From NCBI GenBank assembly GCA_012728835.1, contig JAAYEJ010000064.1, positions 1-64,000 on the forward strand: a DNA stretch of 64,000 nucleotides. Direction: 5' to 3'. This document shows positions 56,659 through 64,000 of the stretch, piece after piece. Under the pieces are notes generated by a model, which was not told the origin of the DNA, did no database searches, and was given only the letters and a program-made list of their open reading frames with translations. Source of the stretch: Candidatus Brocadiaceae bacterium (GTDB lineage Bacteria; Planctomycetota; Brocadiia; SM23-32). The position numbers and the translations under genes were made by a program. Positions within the stretch are counted from its first letter, which is position 1. Each line of letters starts with the position of its first letter.

Positions 56659-57234
56659 TCAGCCGGCCGTCAGGGGGTTTGTCACGGTCAGCCCGTCTGC
56701 GGTCAGCCAGAGCGTCATCAGGATGGCGGCCAGCAGCGCCACGACGGCGTAGGTCTCCACCAGCGCGGGCATGATGATGGCGCGGCCGCCCTGTTCGGGC
56801 CGGCGGGCCACCAGGTTCATGCACGCGGCCGACGTCTCGCCCTGGTAGACGGCGCTGCGCCACAGGACCGACCCGAGCGCGATGCCCACGAACAGCAGGG
56901 CGACGCCGACGATGGGCGCCACGGTCACGCCGCCGGCCAGCAGGTTCACGCGCAGGGCGATGATGATGGCGCCGATGAACCCGTAGAAGCCCTGCGTGCC
57001 CGGCAGCGCCATCAGGACGAGCATCTGGCCGAACAGCTCCGGCTTCTCCGAGAGCACGCCCGCCGACTGGCCGGCGGCCAGCCGGATGCCGCGCGCCGAG
57101 CCCACGCACCCGCCGAGCACGGCCAGCATGGCTCCGGCCATGGCCCAGCCGAGCCCCGTCTGCACGAAGTACTGATTCAGCAGAACGTCCAGCGTCTGCA
57201 GAACGTTCAACGCCTCGCCCAAATTCGGTTCCAT
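56659..57234 (-). CDS. atpK: V/A-type ATPase proteolipid subunit K, Na+-type
   Basis: A 191-residue, four-helix (double-hairpin) proteolipid. The first hairpin ends LPGTQGFYGF without a carboxylate; the second has ALVETYAV with Glu160. By alignment to Enterococcus hirae NtpK, all five Na+ ligands (L61, T64, Q65, Q110, E139 there) are matched by Leu77, Thr80, Gln81, Gln131 and Glu160. That predicts Na+ rather than H+ transport, with one ion site per subunit. It lies between I and E. Confidence 0.94.
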   Translation of the reverse strand: MEPNLGEALNVLQTLDVLLNQYFVQTGLGWAMAGAMLAVLGGCVGSARGIRLAAGQSAGVLSEKPELFGQMLVLMALPGTQGFYGFIGAIIIALRVNLLAGGVTVAPIVGVALLFVGIALGSVLWRSAVYQGETSAACMNLVARRPEQGGRAIIMPALVETYAVVALLAAILMTLWLTADGLTVTNPLTAG

Positions 57235-57256
57235 ACTCGTCTCTCCTCTGGCCGGA

Positions 57257-59269
57257 TCAGTCGCCCTCGCCGGGCACCACGAGCACCTTGCCGGTGCTCA
57301 ACGACAGCGGACGGAACGGCACCCCGTCGGCGCTGTAGAACCTGCTGAAGAACTCCAGGAAGATCAGGCGCGCCGAATGCACGAACGCGCCCAGGATGCA
57401 CACGGCGAAGTTGAACGTGTGGCCCAGCACCAGCACGCCCACGAACAGTGCCGTGCCCACCACGGGCGTGCCGCGCACCAGGTCCGCCATGATGTTGATC
57501 GACATGCCGATGATGCCGGTCGTCAGGCCCAGGGCCAGCAGGCGGGCATACGAGAGCATGTCGCCGATGAACGTCACGTAGCCGTAGCCGCCCAGGATGC
57601 CGTAGAGGCTGACGAGGCCCGTGATCGCCTTCGCAACCAGCGTCTCCTCCCTGCGCCCCTGCGTCAGCACCAGCCCGACGCAGCACAGGCCGAACACGAT
57701 GGCCGCCGCCCGGAACACCGGGGCGGGCACCGCGAAGAAGAGCTTCGAGACCACCACAAGGAACGCCGGCAGGGCCACAACCCACAGGCCCGCGTCGAAC
57801 AGCGCCCCCGCCACGTCTCCCCGCCGAAGCAGGCCGTAGCCCTTCAGCACGATCCCGTAGAGCTGCGTCAGCACCCCCAGCCCGAGCGTCACGATCAGCA
57901 TCAGGATGGCGCGTTCCAGCGGGTCCACCAGGGCGAACGTCTCCTTGATGCGGAGCAGCCGGTTGTCCTCGCCCAGGTACTGCGGCTGCCACAGGTCGCC
58001 CGCCCACGTGCCCGTCAACGCGCCGACCGCCATCGTGGCCAGCCCGCCGTACAGGAACAGCACGCACAGGTCGTAGTGGCCTTCGTAGCGGCGGGCCTTC
58101 CATGCCAGGAACCCCGCCACGACACACAGCATCGCGCCGTAGACCACGTCGCCGAAGCAGAAGCCGAAGAACAGCAGGAAGCTGAAGGACAGGTACGGCG
58201 TGGGATCGAACGAGAAGTAGTCCGGCAGTCCGAACATCTTCACCAGGAACCGCATCGGCCGCACGACCGGGTTCAGGCTCAACTCCACCGGCACCCGGTC
58301 TTCCGGCGCCGGATCCTCCAGCAGGACGGCAGCCCGGGGGAAGCGCTTCGCCAGGGCCGCGCGCAGCGCCTCGGCGTTCCGTGCGCGCACGAAGCCCGTC
58401 AGGATGACGATGCGCGCGGTCGCAGCGGCGCCGTTGAGCGCCTCCACGCGCGCGAGCTGCGCCTCCCAGTGGGCGCGCAGCAGGGCCAGTGGGCGACGCC
58501 CCGCGGCCAGTCCGGCGATCCGCGCCGCCTGCTCGTCCGCCCGGGCACGCAGGTCCCTCACCTCGGCGTGCAGGCCCTCGATCCGCTCCGCCTCGGGCTC
58601 ATCCAGGTCCGGCAGGGGCCGCACGACGGCCTCGAACCGCCTCAACACGGCCGCGGCCTCGTCGGCTTCGGCCGGGTGGGCGACCACGCACACGTTCACG
58701 GTGCCGCGGGCGCGCGACACCTCCTGGAACGCCAGATGCTCAACGGCCCACTCGTCCGACTCCAGTCCGTCCCAGTGCGCCTCGGTCAGCCGCACCACCC
58801 GGACCCACACGCGGTTCAGGGCCTTCAGGTCGGCCAGTCCGAAGGGGAGTTGCGAGAAGAACGTGAGCATCTCGATCTCGGCTTCTCGCGCCTCGATCTG
58901 CCGCTGGAGGCGGCGGCAGGCCTCGGCCGCGCGTCGACTCTCGGAGGACACGGAGGCCAGATCGACGGTGCGCGTCGCCTCCCGTACCTCGGCCTCCGTT
59001 GCGCGGAGCGGCGTGTTGACCAGCCCGGCGAGGAACCCCTCGCGGGCCGGGGCGAATTCGTCGAAGATGCTCTCGATCTGCTCGATCTGCTTCAGGTGGG
59101 CGCGGGCGTCCTCGGCGGACTCGCGCAGGCGGTCCTGCGCGTCGGCCGGCAGGCGCTCGGCGAGGTCCTCCACGTGCACCATTCCCAGGGTTTGCAGGAA
59201 CCCCGGCAGGTCCTCGGCCACGTCTCTGGGCGCCAGAAATGTGGCGCGCTGCATCCGGCTGATCGCCAC
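57257..59269 (-). CDS. atpI: V/A-type ATPase subunit I (membrane stator)
   Basis: A 670-residue protein, equivalent to subunit a. The N-terminal half (1-330) is cytoplasmic with long coiled-coil helices that hold the peripheral stalks. The C-terminal half has about seven or eight membrane segments, beginning near LSFSFLLFFGFCFGDVVYGAMLC, and includes HTFNFAVCILGAFVHSARL, the region carrying the conserved charged residue for ion transfer. It starts 2 bp after subunit H. Confidence 0.94.
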   Translation of the reverse strand: MAISRMQRATFLAPRDVAEDLPGFLQTLGMVHVEDLAERLPADAQDRLRESAEDARAHLKQIEQIESIFDEFAPAREGFLAGLVNTPLRATEAEVREATRTVDLASVSSESRRAAEACRRLQRQIEAREAEIEMLTFFSQLPFGLADLKALNRVWVRVVRLTEAHWDGLESDEWAVEHLAFQEVSRARGTVNVCVVAHPAEADEAAAVLRRFEAVVRPLPDLDEPEAERIEGLHAEVRDLRARADEQAARIAGLAAGRRPLALLRAHWEAQLARVEALNGAAATARIVILTGFVRARNAEALRAALAKRFPRAAVLLEDPAPEDRVPVELSLNPVVRPMRFLVKMFGLPDYFSFDPTPYLSFSFLLFFGFCFGDVVYGAMLCVVAGFLAWKARRYEGHYDLCVLFLYGGLATMAVGALTGTWAGDLWQPQYLGEDNRLLRIKETFALVDPLERAILMLIVTLGLGVLTQLYGIVLKGYGLLRRGDVAGALFDAGLWVVALPAFLVVVSKLFFAVPAPVFRAAAIVFGLCCVGLVLTQGRREETLVAKAITGLVSLYGILGGYGYVTFIGDMLSYARLLALGLTTGIIGMSINIMADLVRGTPVVGTALFVGVLVLGHTFNFAVCILGAFVHSARLIFLEFFSRFYSADGVPFRPLSLSTGKVLVVPGEGD

Positions 59270-59271
59270 GG

Positions 59272-59589
59272 TCAGTCCTTGCGAAGGTGCGTCAGGATCA
59301 GTTCGGCCGCCTGTCCGGCGGCCTCCGAGGAGGCTGCCGACCGCAGGGAGCCCGCGATGCCGGCGGCCTGTTCGTCCAGTGCGGTCCGCTCGCGAGCCAC
59401 CCGTTCCTCTTCGTCCCTGCGGACGGCCGCCACGCCGCGCTCGAACTCCTCCTCGAACTGCCTGCGGAGCGCGTCGGCCTCCCCAGAGATCGACTGCTCC
59501 GTGTCCCGCGCGGATGCCCGCGCCTCCTCAACGATCGCGTCCGCCTCGGCTTCCAGCGACTGTACCTTGCGGATAATGCTATCGACCAT
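59272..59589 (-). CDS. atpH: V/A-type ATPase subunit H/G (coiled-coil stalk)
   Basis: A 105-residue, almost wholly helical charged protein (SIIRKVQSLEAEADAIVEEARASARDTEQ) of the AhaH/NtpF type, the peripheral-stalk partner of subunit E. It is the first gene of the operon, whose promoter lies about 80 bp upstream. Confidence 0.82.
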   Translation of the reverse strand: MVDSIIRKVQSLEAEADAIVEEARASARDTEQSISGEADALRRQFEEEFERGVAAVRRDEEERVARERTALDEQAAGIAGSLRSAASSEAAGQAAELILTHLRKD

Positions 59590-59666
59590 GGCGATGTCGT
59601 CGTGATTCGAGGAGAAGGGGGGCCGGCAGCCGATGCACCATCGGCAATGGAATGCGCCCTCTCTCC

Positions 59667-59695
59667 ACTGTAGCGGATGCCCGGCGGGAGTTCAA
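59667..59695 (-). promoter_or_regulatory. Promoter of the V/A-ATPase operon
   Basis: Minus strand TTGAAC (59695-59690), a 17-bp spacer and TACAGT (59672-59667). It is back to back with the promoter of the permease gene 24 bp away. Confidence 0.6.
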
Positions 59696-59718
59696 ATCAC
59701 CGCCGCCCCGACACGGAG

Positions 59719-59748
59719 TTGCCCGAATCCTCCGGGGTCGATTACAAT
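59719..59748 (+). promoter_or_regulatory. Promoter of the LptF/G-like permease gene
   Basis: TTGCCC (59719-59724), an 18-bp spacer and TACAAT (59743-59748), about 68 bp before the ATG. Confidence 0.55.
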
Positions 59749-59815
59749 GGGGCGCGTTCATGGCCCCCGGGCGTCCGTTCTGCGCCCTGTGCCCACGCGT
59801 CTCCGATGGAGCAGT

Positions 59816-61411
59816 ATGAAGCGGCTTCAACGATACGTCCTGGTCAACGTCTTCAAGGCCTTCGTCCCGGCGTTCACCGCGCTGGTGCTGCTGATGGCCG
59901 TGGGCGTCTGCCTGCAGTTGCTGAACGAGGGGCTGGACGTGGTGCGCGTGGCGTCGCTCGTGCGCCTGGTCCTGGCCTACTCGGTGCCGATGGTGCTGCC
60001 GTCGGCGTTCCTGACCGCCGTGATCCTGACGTTCGGGCGGCTGGCGGGCGACAACGAACTGACGGCCGTGCGGGCCGCCGGCATCCCCATGTTCCGCGCT
60101 GTGCACCCGGTGCTGTGGGCGGCGTGCGGCCTGGCGGTCCTGGCCGCCTACTTCCAGTTCGAGACGGTGCCCAGGTCGCAGGGGGCCCTTCGGGCACTCA
60201 AGTACAAGGCATTCAAGCAGATACTGCTGGACAAGGCGGCGCTGAGCTGGTCGCGGCAGTTCTCCTTCCCGCCCGTTCACATCATGTACGACGACTTCCG
60301 CGACGGCGTCATGCACAACGTCGTGGTCCTGCACGCGGGGCCCCGCCGGGTCGAGCAGATCACCACCGCCCGCACTGCCACCATCGAGGACGACGCCGTG
60401 CGGCCGGAGCGGATCGTCTTCCGGATGAACGACTGCGTTATCACCGACTTCGAGTCGCAGAAGGGCGGCATGCCCCGAAGCGCGCAGGCGACGCCGATCC
60501 TCTACTGGGTCAAGGCGGTGACCAGCTCGGAGGACGTGCTCTCCCGGCGGCGCTACTTCCCGCTGATGGAGCTGATCTCCGACATGCGGCTCCTGAAGGC
60601 CGCGGTCGCCGGGCACCCGGCCCGACGGGATGCCGACATCGAGTCGGCCCGCAAGGACCGGCGCAGGAAGCTGCGGCTTCTCCAGGGCGAGACGGCGGAC
60701 CACCATACCGTCGTGGAGTCGAAGCGCAAGGACTACGACAAGGCCACACTCCGCGCCCACGAGCACAGGAAGACCGAGGAGCTTGCCGAAGCGGCCATCC
60801 TGGACGCGGGCCGCGTGCTGGACGAACTCCAGGTTCAGATGAACGACTGCCGGCGGGAGCTGGAGGCGGCGCCGGACGTGGAGCGGATGATGCAGCTTCA
60901 GCAACGGCAGGCCGACATCGTGCACAGGATCACGGCCGCCAGGGAGAGCATCGGAGACGCCGAGGCCCGGCGCGACCAGGCGCGGCGCGATCAGGCCCAG
61001 AGCGCGCGGACCGTCGGGCAGTTGGAGCGGGAGATCGCCATCCTGAACGAGCGCAGCCGGCAGTTGATGGCCGGCCAGGCGGAGATCCGCCGGCAACTGC
61101 GGATTGTCGAGGACCAGGACAACCTGCGGGACGTGGAGATCCGCATCCACAAGCGGCTCTCGCAGGCCGTGTCCGTCCTTACCTTCGCGCTGCTGGGCAT
61201 CCCCCTGGGGGTGACGGGCGGCCGGCGGAACGTCATGGTAGCCTTCGGGCTCAGTTTCGCGATCGTGCTGCTCGTTTTCTACCCGCTGCTGATCCTCGGG
61301 GAGGTGGCCGCCGAGGCGGGCAAGCTGCCGATCGTCCCCGCCATCTGGGGCGGCAACGTCCTGACGCTGGGCATCGGTCTGGTTCTGAGTCTCAAGACGC
61401 TGAGCCGCTGA
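59816..61411 (+). CDS. LptF/LptG-family LPS export permease with coiled-coil insert
   Basis: A 531-residue inner-membrane protein. Membrane helices at about 13-33, 50-70 and 97-118 are followed by a periplasmic beta-rich domain (about 120-260), as in LptF/G, which with LptB2 extract LPS from the inner membrane. A charged segment with heptad character (about 265-440, for example RKDRRRKLRLLQGE, QLQQRQADIVHRI and RSRQLMAGQAEIRRQLR) then precedes the last helices (about 450-530). This coiled-coil insert of some 170 residues is not usual in the family. ATG 59816 follows GGAG. Only one permease is visible; its partner is elsewhere. Confidence 0.85.
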   Translation: MKRLQRYVLVNVFKAFVPAFTALVLLMAVGVCLQLLNEGLDVVRVASLVRLVLAYSVPMVLPSAFLTAVILTFGRLAGDNELTAVRAAGIPMFRAVHPVLWAACGLAVLAAYFQFETVPRSQGALRALKYKAFKQILLDKAALSWSRQFSFPPVHIMYDDFRDGVMHNVVVLHAGPRRVEQITTARTATIEDDAVRPERIVFRMNDCVITDFESQKGGMPRSAQATPILYWVKAVTSSEDVLSRRRYFPLMELISDMRLLKAAVAGHPARRDADIESARKDRRRKLRLLQGETADHHTVVESKRKDYDKATLRAHEHRKTEELAEAAILDAGRVLDELQVQMNDCRRELEAAPDVERMMQLQQRQADIVHRITAARESIGDAEARRDQARRDQAQSARTVGQLEREIAILNERSRQLMAGQAEIRRQLRIVEDQDNLRDVEIRIHKRLSQAVSVLTFALLGIPLGVTGGRRNVMVAFGLSFAIVLLVFYPLLILGEVAAEAGKLPIVPAIWGGNVLTLGIGLVLSLKTLSR

Positions 61412-61459
61412 CCCGCGCGCGGGCGCCGCCCGGGTGTCCGCCGGCCCGACCCAAGGGAG

Positions 61460-63160
61460 ATGGTCACTGTGGAGGATCCGCGAAGCGGTAACGGCCGCCG
61501 GCCCGAGCGGGGCCCGTCGGCCCGGCTGCGGGCCGTCTGGCCGCACCTGACGGCCTCGGCGGTCTCCGGCCTGCTGCTCTACCTGTCCTTCCCCCCCTTC
61601 GATCTCGGTCCGGCGGCGTTCGTGGCGCTCGTGCCCCTGCTGGTGGCCGTCGGCCGGGCGCCCGGGTATGTCACGGCCGCCGTCTGCGGGTGGCTGGCGC
61701 TCCTGGTCGCCGGCCTGGGGGGATTCGCCTGGCTGGCCTCCGTGGCGGTGCCGGGCTGGCTGGGGCTGGCCCTGTACGTGAGCCTGTACGGCGCCCTGGC
61801 GGCCCTGTCGATCCGGTGGATGCGGGAGCATCTGCCGGCGGCCTGGCCGGCGACGGCGGCCTGCGCCTGGGTGGCGCTGGAACTGGTGCGGGCCGAACTC
61901 GGCCCCGGCTTCCCCTGGCTGTTCATCGGCTACACGCAGTACCGGGCGACGTGGCTGGTGCAGACGGCGGCGCTTGGAGGGGTCTATGCGGTGGGGTTCG
62001 TCGTGTTCCTGACGAACGCCGCCCTGGCGGCCGTTGCGGAGCGCATGTCCGCCCTGCGGCGGGCCGAAGGCCTGGGCCCGGGCGCATGCCGGGCGGCCAT
62101 CCTCGGCGTGGCCGTGCTGGGTCTCGCCTGCGTCGGCGGTGCGGTCGCGTGCCGTCGCGTGGAGATGCGGCAGGGGCCGAGGGTGGGCGTCGTGCAGCAG
62201 AACATCCCCCGCCTGATGTCCGAGATCTTCGACCCGGACAAGACGGCGGCCGACTACTACCGCGAGCGCCGGGACGAGGTGCAGTTGTGTGCGCAACTGA
62301 CGGCGCGCATGCGCGAGCGCGGCCTGGACCTGGCCGTCTGGCCGGAGAGCACCGCGCCCGTTCCGCTGGACCTGCCGCCGGCCGCCTTCGCCATCCCGGA
62401 GGAACGCCGGCTCCACGGGCAGACGATGGGCTATCTGCGCGAACTGGGCGAGGACATGGGCTGCCACTTCCTGATCGGGGCGCCCTCCTACGTCTCCCGC
62501 GAGGCCGCCCGGTCGTTGCTCTACGGCGTGAGCGCCACGCCGCAGTTCGCCAACTCGGCGGTCTTCCTCTCCCCGGGCGGGCAGGTGCTGGACCGGTACG
62601 ACAAGATGCGGCTCGTCCCGTTCGGCGAGTACGTGCCCGGCCGCGCCCTCCTGCCGTTCCTGGCGGCGCTCACGCCCATCCCCCGCGAGATCACGCCGGG
62701 CCGCCAGGAGGTGATCTTCACGCTGCCGGACGGGGCGGGGACGCGGTTCGGCGCGCTGGTCTGCTACGAGGACGTCTTCCCCGATCTCTGCATCGAGTTC
62801 CGCCGGCGCGGGGCGCAGTTCCTCGTCAACCTGACCGACGAGGGCTGGTACCTGATCGCCGGCGAACTCCGCCAGCACCTGGCCATGGCCGTGTTCCGGG
62901 CCGTCGAGACGCGCACGACCGTCGTGCGGTGCGCGAACACCGGCATCTCCTGCTTCATCGACCCGAGGGGCGAGGTCTACGCCGCCCTGAAGCCGTGGAC
63001 GCAGGGGACGCTGAGCGCGCCCGTGCGGCTGTCCGACCGGGTGACGCCGTACGTGCGGTTCGGGGACGCCTTCGCCGTCGCCTGTCTCATGCTGACGATC
63101 GCGGCTCCCGGTCTGCGGCTCGCCCTCAGGCGGGAGGGAAGAACTCCGCATTGTCGGTGA
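61460..63160 (+). CDS. lnt: Apolipoprotein N-acyltransferase
   Basis: A 566-residue inner-membrane enzyme that adds the third acyl chain to lipoproteins. The first half (about 28-230) has six to eight hydrophobic segments. The C-terminal nitrilase-like domain carries the catalytic triad: Glu296 (WPESTAP), Lys382 (YDKMRLVPFGEY) and Cys435 (VCYEDVFP). Presence of Lnt implies a diderm envelope with triacylated lipoproteins. ATG 61460 directly abuts AAGGGAG, so GTG 61469, nine bases after it, may be the true start. The 3' end overlaps the convergent gene by 35 bp. Confidence 0.95.
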   Translation: MVTVEDPRSGNGRRPERGPSARLRAVWPHLTASAVSGLLLYLSFPPFDLGPAAFVALVPLLVAVGRAPGYVTAAVCGWLALLVAGLGGFAWLASVAVPGWLGLALYVSLYGALAALSIRWMREHLPAAWPATAACAWVALELVRAELGPGFPWLFIGYTQYRATWLVQTAALGGVYAVGFVVFLTNAALAAVAERMSALRRAEGLGPGACRAAILGVAVLGLACVGGAVACRRVEMRQGPRVGVVQQNIPRLMSEIFDPDKTAADYYRERRDEVQLCAQLTARMRERGLDLAVWPESTAPVPLDLPPAAFAIPEERRLHGQTMGYLRELGEDMGCHFLIGAPSYVSREAARSLLYGVSATPQFANSAVFLSPGGQVLDRYDKMRLVPFGEYVPGRALLPFLAALTPIPREITPGRQEVIFTLPDGAGTRFGALVCYEDVFPDLCIEFRRRGAQFLVNLTDEGWYLIAGELRQHLAMAVFRAVETRTTVVRCANTGISCFIDPRGEVYAALKPWTQGTLSAPVRLSDRVTPYVRFGDAFAVACLMLTIAAPGLRLALRREGRTPHCR

Positions 63161-63773
63161 ACACGCGGGCGGCCTCCTCGGCGGAGAGCCCGGCCCCGCA
63201 CAGGATGCGCTCGGCCTGGGCGCGGTCGGGGTAGTCGCCGGGCTCGTGTCCGTCCGAACCGAAGCTCAGCAGTGCGCCGTGCCGGAGCGCCAGGCGGGCG
63301 ACGTGCCCGTTGGTCAGCCCGTGCCCCTTGCGGCCGCTGATCTCCAGGCGGACGCCGGCCTCGGCGGCCAGGGCCGCGTCGCCGGGCGCGATCAGCCCCG
63401 GGTGGGCCAGCACGTCGCAGCCGGCCTCGATGGCGGCGCGGTTCGTGCCGGGCGCCACCGGCTCCACGATGGTCTCTCCGTGGACGAGCACGACCTCCGC
63501 CCCGGCCTCGCGGGCGGCCTCCACCATCGCGCCGATCAGAACGGGCGGCACGTGGGTGATCTCGCAGCCGGGCAGGATCTGCATCTCGCCGTATGCGCCG
63601 GCCACCTTCTCGCAGAACCGCGCCAGGCTCACCACCACGTACTCCAGGTTGGCCTGGTCGCAGTGGTCGCTGATGACCAGGCCGCGATAGCCGAGCGCCT
63701 GGCAGCGCCGGGCCAGTTCGGCCGGGACGAGCCCCCCGTCACTGAAGATGCTGTGCGTGTGCAGGTCGATCAT
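63126..63773 (-). CDS. PHP-domain metal-dependent phosphoesterase
   Basis: A 215-residue protein of the PHP fold. IDLHTHSIFSDG at the N-terminus supplies the first metal ligands; ISDHCDQANLEYV, PGCEITHVPP, VLAHPGL and SFGSDGHEPGD give the rest. The pattern is close to histidinol-phosphatase/YcdX-like enzymes acting on small phosphates; the substrate is unknown. The start at 63773 has GAGGT five bases upstream. It overlaps lnt tail-to-tail by 35 bp. Confidence 0.88.
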   Translation of the reverse strand: MIDLHTHSIFSDGGLVPAELARRCQALGYRGLVISDHCDQANLEYVVVSLARFCEKVAGAYGEMQILPGCEITHVPPVLIGAMVEAAREAGAEVVLVHGETIVEPVAPGTNRAAIEAGCDVLAHPGLIAPGDAALAAEAGVRLEISGRKGHGLTNGHVARLALRHGALLSFGSDGHEPGDYPDRAQAERILCGAGLSAEEAARVFTDNAEFFPPA

Positions 63774-63876
63774 GCGGACCTCGTGTCTGGTGTGCGCGGC
63801 CGGGTCGTCCGGCCCGGGCGCATTTATAGCAGACGCGCGGCCGGCGCGCCACGGCCGGCGGGCGGCGTGTGCGTTG

Positions 63877-63905
63877 TTGACCGGCAGGCATGTGCGGCCT
63901 ACAAT
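63877..63905 (+). promoter_or_regulatory. Consensus promoter of trpD
   Basis: TTGACC (63877-63882), a 17-bp spacer and TACAAT (63900-63905), 33 bp before the ATG. The short leader leaves no room for an attenuator. Confidence 0.7.
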
Positions 63906-63938
63906 ACGGCGGTTTCCCGATCCAGCCGCGGAGGCACC

Positions 63939-64000
63939 ATGCTCCAATCCTGTCTTGCCAGGCTTGTGGAGGGCACGGACCTGTCCGTGACGGAGGCGCG
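63939..64000 (+). CDS. trpD: Anthranilate phosphoribosyltransferase, start only (truncated by the window)
   Basis: Only 20 codons are inside the window. MLQSCLARLVEGTDLSVTEA matches the N-terminal helices of TrpD (typically MxxxLxxLxxGxxLxxxEA), which transfers phosphoribose to anthranilate in tryptophan synthesis. GGAGG lies four to five bases before ATG 63939, with a consensus promoter upstream. The call rests on a short segment, so it is moderate. Confidence 0.65.
   Translation, partial: MLQSCLARLVEGTDLSVTEA

Noticed and set aside
59579-63151. A 1190-codon open frame on the minus strand over the permease and lnt genes
   Set aside because: It crosses two well-supported genes on the other strand and shows only low-complexity Arg, Gln and His content.

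Overview
The window is 64 kb of G+C-rich bacterial chromosome (roughly two-thirds G+C by eye), densely packed with genes. Several traits suggest an anaerobic, diderm member of the Planctomycetota or a close PVC relative. These are Lnt plus an LptF/G-type permease (lipoprotein and LPS outer membrane), a complete V/A-type ATPase whose K ring carries the Na+ ligand set, an RnfB-like protein, a RACo-type corrinoid activator, a compact-motif iron-sulfur flavoprotein, a YdjY-domain protein beside a prenyltransferase-fold protein, a prepilin with an EF-hand-like loop, and a DnaE with a variant Gly-rich loop. The phylum is an inference; no rRNA gene is present to confirm it. Promoters resembling the sigma-70 consensus, nearly all with 17-bp spacers, are readable by eye in many places. 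LAYOUT. 1-2900: possible end of an IS element or operator repeats, a TPR protein, rpsT and dprA. 2960-19740: a long translation/transcription cluster. It starts with tRNA-Thr(TGT), Tyr(GTA), Gly(TCC), Thr(GGT) and tuf, the same order as the E. coli tufB operon, followed by rpmG, tRNA-Trp, secE, nusG, rplKAJL, rpoBC, rpsL, rpsG and fusA. Intercistronic hairpins lie between rplL/rpoB, rpoB/rpoC and rpsG/fusA. 19790-24770: RACo (+), facing the rpsB-tsf-pyrH-frr operon (-). 24840-27440: a PAS histidine kinase and NarL-type regulator pair. 27440-27800: no protein gene, but an 18-bp AT-rich palindrome, a promoter and a series of stable hairpins that look like an unrecognised small RNA gene. 27800-33500 (-): tRNA-binding domain protein, aroB, a solitary DNA methyltransferase, a small membrane protein, pmbA/tldE and tldD. 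33750-35050 (+): the most striking element, an aromatic-amino-acid attenuator. A consensus promoter drives a 32-residue leader peptide containing six consecutive aromatic codons (Phe-Trp-Tyr-Phe-Tyr-Phe), followed by mutually exclusive antiterminator and terminator stems and then a DAHP synthase with an N-terminal regulatory domain. 35080-46900: proB, small membrane and lipoprotein genes, a prepilin, dnaE-ruvC, a phosphoesterase, rnfB-like and ferredoxin genes, and the YdjY/prenyltransferase-fold pair. 46900-49150 (-): two tandem Gfo/Idh/MocA oxidoreductases. 49270-59700 (-): V/A-ATPase operon H-I-K-E-C-F-A-B-D, followed on the same strand by queC and the iron-sulfur flavoprotein gene. 59700-64000: LptF/G-like permease with a coiled-coil insert, lnt, a PHP phosphoesterase on the other strand, and the start of trpD. 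HOW IT FITS TOGETHER. The left part is housekeeping gene expression. The aromatic pathway is represented by aroB, the attenuated DAHP synthase and trpD. Energy genes point to sodium-coupled, low-potential anaerobic metabolism. Several universally conserved drug-target proteins (S12, RpoB, RpoC, EF-Tu) carry unusual residues at key positions.
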